Source: Vreelandella rituensis (GTDB lineage: Bacteria; Pseudomonadota; Gammaproteobacteria; Pseudomonadales; Halomonadaceae). From it: a stretch of DNA of 64,000 nt. The DNA is taken from the NCBI RefSeq assembly GCF_003336665.1, contig NZ_QPIJ01000007.1, forward strand, positions 14,053 through 78,052, read 5' to 3'. The notes beneath the pieces were generated by a model. The model ran no database searches and was not told the origin of the DNA. It was given only the letters and a program-made list of their open reading frames with translations. Position 1 is the first letter of the stretch. Every line of letters starts with the position of its first letter. Position numbers and translations under genes: made by a program. Below, piece by piece: positions 35,719-42,695 of the stretch.

Positions 35719-37437
35719 ATGTCAGGATTATTCTGGCGGCCCGTTGCGAGCTTGATCGTGCTTGCAGGGCTTTTTCTGTGGGTATCTCCCCAGCAGGTAT
35801 TTCAGGAAATACGCGGGCTGGCGCCGGCCTGGGTAATCCTGGCGTTAGTGCTCAGTGGTGGGCAAGTGGCGCTCAGTGCCTGGCGCTGGTGGCTGACCGC
35901 CCGCTGTCTGAAGGTGCCGCTGGGTTATGCCCATGCGCTAAAAGAGTATTACCTTGGCCTGTTGGTCAATCAATTGTTACCCGGCGGTGTGGTGGGCGAT
36001 GCCGGCCGTGCCTGGCGCCATGCGCAACACAGCCGGGCGCGCGGCAGCGCCTGGCGAGCGGTGATCATCGAGCGCACCTCGGGGCAGATGGCGGTGGTTA
36101 TCTTGACCTTGGCGGCCTTGCTAGCGTCTCCGGTATGGCATGCGGTGCTGGGGTCGGTGGGGCTTGTGGTCTTGCTCGCCCTGAGTGCTTTGCTGATAGT
36201 GGCGCTACGCTGGGGGTTACGTAAAAGCCGGCTCTCGCAGCATGGCGGGCCGCGCTGGTGGCAAGCATTGCGTCAAGATATACAGAATGGACTGTTACGT
36301 CCGGGTATATGGCCACAACAGCTGGGGGCTTCGTTGCTGGTGGTCTTCAGTTATGGCTTGGTGATGCTGTGTGCCGCCCGGGCGATCGGCGCGGACATTT
36401 CCAGCACCACCCTGCTGGCGTTGACGCCACCGCTGTTGCTGGCGATGTTGATTCCCTTTTCGATTGCCGGCTGGGGGCTGCGGGAAGGTGCCGCCGCCGC
36501 TGTCTGGGCGTTGGTGGGGCTGCCCCCGGCCCAGGGGGTGGCGATCTCGCTGGCCTATGGCGTGCTGGTATTGCTGGCCAGCTTGCCGGGTGTGTGTTTT
36601 ATGCTCAGGCACCCACACCGCCCGGTGGGCTCACCCGGAGGCCAGAAGCGTCACATCGAACAAGGTGTCGTCACCGCAGGCGAAACAACGCACCGGGGGG
36701 CGCAGGGCGGTGTGCAGCGTCTCGATGGGCGGCAGGGTAAGCCCCGGGCGCCCCGAGCCGATCAGCAGCGGTGCGACCAGCAAATGCAGGTGGTGAATCA
36801 CGCCGGCCTGGATGAAGCGCGAAACGGTAACGCCGCCACCTTCGATCAAGACGCGTTTCAGCCCGTGTGCGGCCAAGGCATCGAGCACGGCCTGCGGCTG
36901 GAAGTGGCCCTGGGAATCCAGCGCCAGACGCTGTCGGGTGACGTGCCCGGCGGCGTGGGTGTCCAGGCTGACGTTGTCACCGATCAGGTGCAGCGTAGCC
37001 GTGGGGCCGTTTTGCAATATTCCGAGTTGCTGCGGAGCGCGGCCACGGGGGTCGAGAATGACGCGAACGGGACTTTCGCCCTCAACATGACGCACGCTGA
37101 GTTGAGGATTGTCGGCACTGGCGGTACCCACGCCGATGACCACGGCATCCACCAGTGCCCGCAAGCGGTGCAGGTGGACCAGGCTTTGTGGGCCGTTGAT
37201 GTAGTGCGAATGGCCGCTTTGCGTGGCGATGCGCCCATCCAGACTTTGCCCCAGCTGCGCGAGTACCAGCCGCTTTGTGGTTTCGACCAGCGGCGCCAGG
37301 CATTCAAGCAGAGAAATCGCTTCCTGGGAAAGGGGAGCGGGTCCATGCCACTCGCCCGATACGGTGCGGGTCAATGCAAACGGCGGTGGCTGGCGACGAT
37401 GCCGCGCGAGCAGCCAGTTCCAGGCTTGGGTCGGTGA
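35719..37437 (+). CDS. UPF0104/lysylphosphatidylglycerol synthase TM-region protein, open frame runs past the domain
   Basis: Membrane protein of the YbhN/UPF0104 family (flippase-like, about eight helices). The conserved domain spans residues 1 to about 300 (to near 36620), with the usual NQLLPGGVVGDAGRAWR motif. After that the frame continues without a stop for about 270 more residues that are rich in Gln, Gly and Arg and lie exactly antisense to the RibD-type gene. This extension looks like antisense shadow, so the native stop has probably been lost or the protein really carries a long disordered tail. ATG 35719 or an overlapping TTG at 35713 is the start. Cotranscribed with the glycosyltransferase gene. 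Confidence 0.75.
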   Translation: MSGLFWRPVASLIVLAGLFLWVSPQQVFQEIRGLAPAWVILALVLSGGQVALSAWRWWLTARCLKVPLGYAHALKEYYLGLLVNQLLPGGVVGDAGRAWRHAQHSRARGSAWRAVIIERTSGQMAVVILTLAALLASPVWHAVLGSVGLVVLLALSALLIVALRWGLRKSRLSQHGGPRWWQALRQDIQNGLLRPGIWPQQLGASLLVVFSYGLVMLCAARAIGADISSTTLLALTPPLLLAMLIPFSIAGWGLREGAAAAVWALVGLPPAQGVAISLAYGVLVLLASLPGVCFMLRHPHRPVGSPGGQKRHIEQGVVTAGETTHRGAQGGVQRLDGRQGKPRAPRADQQRCDQQMQVVNHAGLDEARNGNAATFDQDAFQPVCGQGIEHGLRLEVALGIQRQTLSGDVPGGVGVQADVVTDQVQRSRGAVLQYSELLRSAATGVENDANGTFALNMTHAELRIVGTGGTHADDHGIHQCPQAVQVDQALWAVDVVRMAALRGDAPIQTLPQLREYQPLCGFDQRRQAFKQRNRFLGKGSGSMPLARYGAGQCKRRWLATMPREQPVPGLGR

Positions 37438-37449
37438 AATTTCATCCAT
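36631..37449 (-). CDS. RibD C-terminal (reductase) domain protein without deaminase domain
   Basis: Protein of 272 residues. After an N-terminal extension of about 60 residues of unknown nature it has the RibD_C fold: LAQLGQSLDGRIA, HLHRLRALVDAVVIGVGTASADNP and LKRVLIEGGGV. These reductases use NADPH to turn the ribosyl chain of the pyrimidine intermediate into ribityl. The usual N-terminal deaminase domain of RibD is missing, as in archaeal-type and secondary-metabolite homologues. ATG 37449 is the likeliest of several starts; no clear Shine-Dalgarno is seen. It is convergent with the UPF0104 gene and divergent from the GTP cyclohydrolase II gene. Confidence 0.85.
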   Translation of the reverse strand: MDEISPTQAWNWLLARHRRQPPPFALTRTVSGEWHGPAPLSQEAISLLECLAPLVETTKRLVLAQLGQSLDGRIATQSGHSHYINGPQSLVHLHRLRALVDAVVIGVGTASADNPQLSVRHVEGESPVRVILDPRGRAPQQLGILQNGPTATLHLIGDNVSLDTHAAGHVTRQRLALDSQGHFQPQAVLDALAAHGLKRVLIEGGGVTVSRFIQAGVIHHLHLLVAPLLIGSGRPGLTLPPIETLHTALRPPVRCFACGDDTLFDVTLLASG

Positions 37450-37575
37450 AGTAAATAGTGTATCTTCAGTGGGTGGCGTGTCTTGGTGAAGAACCATTGG
37501 CCGCATCATGCGGGGCAGTGGCAAGGAGCACAAGCCCCGTCCATCGACGCCATCATCACCGCTTGGGAGGTGTTT

Positions 37576-38682
37576 ATGCACCAGGTTGAACGTGCCATTT
37601 TCGATATTCGTCGAGGTTTACCGGTGGTGTTGCAGTCCGGCGATGAACTGCTGCTGGTCCAGGCGCTGGAAGGCAATCATTCGGTACGTACATTGAGCGC
37701 CCTGGCAAAAGCCTCTCCGGCGCTGGTGATGACTCGCCATCGCCTGGCCGCCTTGGGAGTAACGCTAGACGCTGAGGCGGGCCGCTTGCCGCTGCACGAT
37801 GAACTGAGCGAAGCGGAACTCTCGATGTTGTCGGTGGCGCCTCTCGCTGAACACTCGCCCGCCAAGCCATGCCTGAACGGCCTAGAGGCCGCGAACGCAG
37901 CAGAACAGGCGGCGTTGACCTTGATGCGCCGCGCCTTGCTGGTACCGGCGGCCTTGTGCGCAAGAATTGACCGCCAGCAGCACGACGCTATCGTCGAACA
38001 AATACACCAAGGCAGCTTGCTCAGGGTGTCGCTGGAAGCCGCTCAGGCGTGCTTGCATGGAGCGCCGGGGATGCTCAAACGTGTCAGTGAAGCGCGTATC
38101 CCACTTGCCGAGGCCGCCGAGGCGCGTTTCGTGCTGTTTCGCGAGCCCGACGGCATGCGCGAGCATGTGGCGGTGATCATCGGTGAACTCGATATTGAAC
38201 GTGCCGTTCCGCTACGGCTGCATTCGGCGTGCCTGACCGGCGATCTGTTCGGCAGTTTGCGCTGCGACTGCGGCGAGCAGTTACGCAAAGCCGTGGCGGA
38301 CATTGATGCCATGGGCGGCGGCGTGCTGCTGTATCTCGCCCAGGAAGGCCGCGGGATCGGGCTGGCCAACAAGCTGCGTGCCTACACGCTTCAAGACAGC
38401 GGGCTGGATACCCTGGATGCCGACCAGGTGCTGGGGTTCGGCGAGGATGAGCGCCAGTACAGCGTGGCGGTGGATATGCTCAATGCCCTGGATATTTCCC
38501 GAGTACAACTTTTGACCAACAATCCCACGAAAATCTCGGCGCTGACGCAAGGCGGCATAGAGGTGGTGTCGCGTCAGGCGCTGTACGGTAGCCTGACCGA
38601 CCATAACCACCGTTATCTGAGCGCCAAGGCTGAACGTGCCGGGCATTTGCTGGATGCCATTCTGGGCGAGTCGCCGCGTTGA
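37576..38682 (+). CDS. GTP cyclohydrolase II with degenerate DHBP synthase-like N-terminal domain
   Basis: Protein of 368 residues. The C-terminal half (about 170-365) is GTP cyclohydrolase II, with the three zinc cysteines in HSACLTGDLFGSLRCDCGEQL split over residues 216-236, EGRGIGLANKLRAY with the catalytic Tyr, DER with the catalytic Arg, and LTNNPTKI. The N-terminal half resembles RibB by position and fold, but the RENEGD metal site is replaced by SGDELLLVQ, so DHBP synthase activity is not expected. GGAGGTG precedes ATG 37576. This is unlikely to be the housekeeping riboflavin enzyme and fits a dedicated GTP-opening step for the neighbouring pathway. Confidence 0.88.
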   Translation: MHQVERAIFDIRRGLPVVLQSGDELLLVQALEGNHSVRTLSALAKASPALVMTRHRLAALGVTLDAEAGRLPLHDELSEAELSMLSVAPLAEHSPAKPCLNGLEAANAAEQAALTLMRRALLVPAALCARIDRQQHDAIVEQIHQGSLLRVSLEAAQACLHGAPGMLKRVSEARIPLAEAAEARFVLFREPDGMREHVAVIIGELDIERAVPLRLHSACLTGDLFGSLRCDCGEQLRKAVADIDAMGGGVLLYLAQEGRGIGLANKLRAYTLQDSGLDTLDADQVLGFGEDERQYSVAVDMLNALDISRVQLLTNNPTKISALTQGGIEVVSRQALYGSLTDHNHRYLSAKAERAGHLLDAILGESPR

Positions 38683-38730
38683 GTCCCTTGTTCTTGATGC
38701 TGACTGCTTCGATACCGACTGCCGGTGTGA

Positions 38731-39522
38731 TCAGCGTGCCGGCAGTCGAATGGAAGCAAGCTCCACCACCACATCGGCAAGCGCTGCGGCGTAGTGTGCG
38801 ACCAGGCGGCGTCCAAGCTCGGCACTGGCCAGAGTGGCGTTGCCGGCCAAGCCTTCCGGTGTCAAGTCTTCCGCCAGCCAGGCAAGCGATGCCTGACCTT
38901 CCAAGCCCAAGCGACCGCCCTGGGATGTGCCACGCTCACCGCTAAAAGCGAAGTTTCCCGCATGCTGCATGGCGACTTTTTCGGGCGCCAGATGCAGCAT
39001 CATGGCGGTTTCCACGGCCCCGCCATGCAGGCCGTGGCGCCATTCGTTGGTGGGTAGCAGGTCCACCGGTGGCGACAGGCGTGTGTAAGTGGTCTTGGCT
39101 ACCCACATGGCATGACGCCGTCGCAAGGTGAGGGCGGCGATGTCCATCACTGCCTTGTTGCCGCCATGGCTATTAAGCAGCATCAGTCGTTTGATACCGG
39201 CGCGCGCCAGGCTGTCGCCATAGGCTTCCAGAGTGGCAATGACTAGAGGCGCGGGTAGGCTCAGAGTGCCACTGAAACTGATATGTTCGTCACTGGCCCC
39301 TACCGCCAAGGCGGGCAAACACAGAACGTCTGTGGTGGCGTGGCGAGACGCAAGGGCTTGCAGCATGGCTTCCTGCAAGCCCAGACCGATATCCAGATCC
39401 GTGGAAAGCGGTAGATGAGCACCATGTTGTTCGATAGCACCGAGTACCAGCACCGCCACCGGGTCGCGTTCGGCGCAGGTGGCCAGCCCCGGCCCGCTTA
39501 AATCATGCCAGTGAGCTTGCAT
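38731..39522 (-). CDS. Creatininase family amidohydrolase (ArfB/MftE superfamily)
   Basis: Metal-dependent hydrolase of 263 residues. All metal-binding elements of the creatininase fold are visible: GAIEQHGAHLPLSTD (Glu, His, Asp, about residues 28-42), LNSHGGN (about 116-122) and GGAVETAMM (Glu, about 167-175). Members include archaeal ArfB, which removes formate from the formamidopyrimidine made by GTP cyclohydrolase III, and mycofactocin MftE. Beside a GTP cyclohydrolase and a RibD-type reductase an ArfB-like deformylase role is attractive, although ordinary GTP cyclohydrolase II releases formate by itself. AAGGAG precedes the ATG. It is convergent with the cyclohydrolase gene. Confidence 0.87.
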   Translation of the reverse strand: MQAHWHDLSGPGLATCAERDPVAVLVLGAIEQHGAHLPLSTDLDIGLGLQEAMLQALASRHATTDVLCLPALAVGASDEHISFSGTLSLPAPLVIATLEAYGDSLARAGIKRLMLLNSHGGNKAVMDIAALTLRRRHAMWVAKTTYTRLSPPVDLLPTNEWRHGLHGGAVETAMMLHLAPEKVAMQHAGNFAFSGERGTSQGGRLGLEGQASLAWLAEDLTPEGLAGNATLASAELGRRLVAHYAAALADVVVELASIRLPAR

Positions 39523-39624
39523 GCCTTCTCCTTTTTCCTGGATTTTTCGAGTACGTATCTATCGACTCGGAAACGCCGCCATCACCGCATCGGCAGTTCA
39601 CTTTTAACCATTCAATACCCTGTT

Positions 39625-39664
39625 CCTTCATAAAACTAACATCAACGGCTCATTCAACTGTCAT
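39625..39664 (+). promoter_or_regulatory. Tandem Pho boxes upstream of phoX
   Basis: Four 7-base half-sites related to CTGTCAT occur at 39625, 39636, 39647 and 39658, that is every 11 bases with 4-base spacers, the exact layout of PhoB-binding Pho boxes. The last copy is a perfect CTGTCAT; the others match at 5, 5 and 4 positions. They lie about 80-120 bases before the PhoX start, so PhoB activation under phosphate starvation is expected. Confidence 0.75.
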
Positions 39665-39746
39665 TTGTAGAACTTACCGTTCCCGGTGACTAGCTTTTGC
39701 GTTCACAGCAATTGGCGTTCACAACAAGTTCACAAGCGAGGCCACC

Positions 39747-41882
39747 ATGAGTAAGCAGATCGAAGATCATCGCCTATTTAACCATAGCGGCAACCAGCCC
39801 TTTACCGAGGTGCTTGCCAAGCATGTATCACGCCGCGATGTGATGCGCGGAGGGCTGGGGTTAGCCGCCGCCTCCATGCTGGGCATGGGGGTGACCTCTA
39901 AAGCCTTGGCCTCAGTATCCGACAGGAAGCCGCTGGCGCTCGCCTTCGAAGCGATTAGCGGCGCGCACAAGGACGCCGTGGTCGTGCCGGAAGGTTACAC
40001 CGCTCAGGTTCTCGTGCCCTGGGGCACCCCGCTGAAGTCCGGCGGCCAGTGGCATCCTGCCCAGGCGATGACCGCCGAGCAACAGGCCGCCAGTGTCGGC
40101 ATGCACCATGACGGCATGGCCGGCTTTGCACTCGACAGCCAGAGTGCGTCGCATCGCTTTGTGCTGGCGTTGAATAATGAGTACATCGATCAAGACGCTC
40201 TTTGGTCAACCCAGGGTGGCCCGACCAATGCCGAAGAAGGCAAACGCCCGGCCGAGGAGTCACGCACTGAAATCAATGCTCACGGGGTGACGCTAGTGGA
40301 AGTTCAGAAGGATGGCGAAGGCCGCTGGACGCATGTGCCAGGCTCGAGCTACAACCGCCGCCTTACCAGTGCCACGGTGATGGATCTGGGTGGCCCCGTA
40401 GCGGGCAGCGACTACGTCAAGACCCGCTTCTCGCCGAACGGTGCCCAGACACGCGGCACCAATAACAATTGCGGTAACGGTGTCACTCCCTGGGGCACCT
40501 ACATTGCCTGTGAAGAGAACTGGCCGAATATTTTCGTCAACACTGGCGAACGTTTTATCGACGATGCACGTATCGGCATACCGACCGAGCGCAGCCGCTA
40601 CGGTTGGGAAACCTCCGCTGGTGATGTCAGTGAAGACGATGACGAATTCGCGCGTTTCGATATCACTCCGCGCGGTGAAGGTGCCACCGATGACTACCGC
40701 AACGAAGCGCGTACCTTTGGCTATCAGGTCGAAGTCGACCCTTACACGAACCAGCGCGCGGTCAAGCGTACGGCGCTTGGCCGCTTCCGCCACGAAGGGT
40801 GCTGGATGGGCAAGCTGGAAGCGGGTGAACCGGTCGTTTTCTATTCCGGCCACGATGCGCGCAACGAGTATGTCTACAAATTCGTCTCTGACGCAGGCTG
40901 GGATCCGGCGGATGCCAACCGCCCCGGCGAGCAGTATGACCGCCTGGCCATTGGTGCCAAATATATGGACAAGGGCACCCTCTACACCGCGCGCTTCAAC
41001 GCCGACGGCAGTGGCGAATGGTTGCCTCTGACGCCCACCGCCACCAGCCGCGACGGACGTCAACTGGCCGCTGCTCTCGGTCTGGCCGAGGATGATCTGG
41101 CGGGTGTTATCGTGCATACCTGCGATGCGGCTGACCTGATGGGGGCCACGCCGATGGATCGCCCTGAGTGGGCCACCGTTGATCCGGCTTCCGGTGAGGT
41201 TTACCTGACGCTGACCAACAACAGCCAGCGCACCGAAAAAGCCAGCTCTCCCACCTATACCAACGACGGTGAAGACATTGCCCAGCCGGGTATCGGCTTC
41301 AAGACAGCGCCGACCAACGCGGCCAACCCGCGCCCCGACAATAGTGCGGGGCACATCATCCGCTGGCGTGATGATAAACACAGCAATGCCTTCGGCTGGG
41401 AAGTGTTTGTTTTCGGCGCAGGTGTCAACGACGCAGATAACCTGTCTGGTCTGACGGAGCAGAACCAGTTCGCCAGCCCCGATGGCTTGTGGTTCGACGA
41501 GCGTGAAGGCGGTGAAGGGATTCTCTGGATTCAGACCGACAACGGCTATGAAAGCGTTACCCAATACACCAACGATCAGCTTCTTGCTGTGGTGCCCAGC
41601 GCGCTGAAGGCGGGTAACGGTAGCGGCGACCCTGTGGTGAAGCAGAACAATCAGCACCATATCAAGCGGTTTGCCGTCGGCCCGAACGGGTGCGAGGTCA
41701 CCGGTATCTTCACCACGCCTGACAAGACGGCGCTGTTCATCAACATTCAGCATCCGGGCAATTGGCCCGCGGACGACGCTTCGTTGGCACAAGATGCCAC
41801 CCATGAAGCATCGGGCAGTGTCCGCCCACGTGCGGCCACCGTGGTCATTCAGAAAAAAGACGGCGGTCCAGTGGCCGTTTGA
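39747..41882 (+). CDS. phoX: PhoX family phosphatase (DUF839)
   Basis: Exported phosphatase of 711 residues of the PhoX family, a calcium- and iron-dependent alkaline phosphatase of marine bacteria. It has a long twin-arginine signal with SRRDVMRGGLG near residue 28-38, so it is exported folded by Tat. The mature protein shows family segments such as NNNCGNGVTPWGTYIACEEN and RHEGCWMGKLE, and the C-terminal GPNGCEVTGIF and FINIQHPG. It is monocistronic and preceded by two tandem Pho boxes. It releases phosphate from organic esters in the periplasm. Confidence 0.93.
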   Translation: MSKQIEDHRLFNHSGNQPFTEVLAKHVSRRDVMRGGLGLAAASMLGMGVTSKALASVSDRKPLALAFEAISGAHKDAVVVPEGYTAQVLVPWGTPLKSGGQWHPAQAMTAEQQAASVGMHHDGMAGFALDSQSASHRFVLALNNEYIDQDALWSTQGGPTNAEEGKRPAEESRTEINAHGVTLVEVQKDGEGRWTHVPGSSYNRRLTSATVMDLGGPVAGSDYVKTRFSPNGAQTRGTNNNCGNGVTPWGTYIACEENWPNIFVNTGERFIDDARIGIPTERSRYGWETSAGDVSEDDDEFARFDITPRGEGATDDYRNEARTFGYQVEVDPYTNQRAVKRTALGRFRHEGCWMGKLEAGEPVVFYSGHDARNEYVYKFVSDAGWDPADANRPGEQYDRLAIGAKYMDKGTLYTARFNADGSGEWLPLTPTATSRDGRQLAAALGLAEDDLAGVIVHTCDAADLMGATPMDRPEWATVDPASGEVYLTLTNNSQRTEKASSPTYTNDGEDIAQPGIGFKTAPTNAANPRPDNSAGHIIRWRDDKHSNAFGWEVFVFGAGVNDADNLSGLTEQNQFASPDGLWFDEREGGEGILWIQTDNGYESVTQYTNDQLLAVVPSALKAGNGSGDPVVKQNNQHHIKRFAVGPNGCEVTGIFTTPDKTALFINIQHPGNWPADDASLAQDATHEASGSVRPRAATVVIQKKDGGPVAV

Positions 41883-41909
41883 TAGAAGCATGAGAGCACT
41901 GTGGTCTGG

Positions 41910-42695
41910 CTAGTTGAACAAGGAATGATCCGAACGACAGGCGTAGATATCACCCGAGGCCAGGGCGTCTGCGCCGCTTTCCAGCCATTGCTGCATCCTG
42001 TGGGCCGGTTGCCAGTGTGGCCAGAGAAAGCGGCGCTGCTCGCCACTCACGGCGTTATAGCGATAATCGCCCAACTGCTCCAGGCGCGAAATACAGGCAT
42101 TGCCCACACTCAGGGCACCCGCCACGACTTCAAACGACAGCGCCGGTACGGCATGGCTGAGCCCTTTCAGCACCTCGGCTTCAAAGCCTTCGACGTCGAT
42201 CTTGATGAAGGCCGGTTGGCCGTGCTCACCAATCAGCGCATCCAGGGTGGTCACCGGCACCCTGAGTCGCTGCTCCCAACGAACCTGACGAAAATCGGGG
42301 TTGCGTTGGCCGATCTGCTCACGCCATTCGCTTGCCAGTGTCGCCAGAGTCGGGTGGGTGGCACTGAGGGCAATGTCGGCATGACCTGCCTCAGCACCGG
42401 CCGCCATCTCCAGCAAGGTGATCGACCGGCTTCCCAGCAAGCGGGCAAGCCAGCGAGCCAGTTCCGGCTGTGGTTCCAGGGCGACCACTTGGGCGCCCAG
42501 GCTGCGAAAAGCGGCGCTGCGATCACCCAGGTGGGCGCCCACGTCGAAGGCGATATCGCCCGGTACAATGAACGGTCGATACAACCGCTGCAAGCTTGTC
42601 TGACGACCGGGTCGCCAGTAGATGAATAATGACCGTCCCAGCCCGACGGCACCTTTTAGCCGCTGGGTAAGCGACATCTCGACCCTTTCAGTCAT
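41910..42695 (-). CDS. FkbM family methyltransferase
   Basis: SAM-dependent methyltransferase of 261 residues of the FkbM family, with motif I in FDVGAHLGDRS near residue 50 and IKIDVEGFEAEVL near residue 165. FkbM enzymes typically O-methylate sugars or polyketides. The ATG overlaps the end of opgH by eight bases (a second in-frame ATG is at 42677), so it is the third gene of the opgG-opgH unit. It may methylate the periplasmic glucan or another glycan; this is inference from position. Confidence 0.85.
   Translation of the reverse strand: MTERVEMSLTQRLKGAVGLGRSLFIYWRPGRQTSLQRLYRPFIVPGDIAFDVGAHLGDRSAAFRSLGAQVVALEPQPELARWLARLLGSRSITLLEMAAGAEAGHADIALSATHPTLATLASEWREQIGQRNPDFRQVRWEQRLRVPVTTLDALIGEHGQPAFIKIDVEGFEAEVLKGLSHAVPALSFEVVAGALSVGNACISRLEQLGDYRYNAVSGEQRRFLWPHWQPAHRMQQWLESGADALASGDIYACRSDHSLFN

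Noticed and set aside
37450-37575. Possible FMN riboswitch ahead of the GTP cyclohydrolase II gene
   Set aside because: Only 126 bases lie between the divergent starts and no RFN-like conserved blocks are visible.
40293-41891. A 532-codon open frame on the minus strand opposite phoX
   Set aside because: It is antisense to a well-supported Tat-exported PhoX protein, has no recognisable domain and is explained by GC-rich codon bias.
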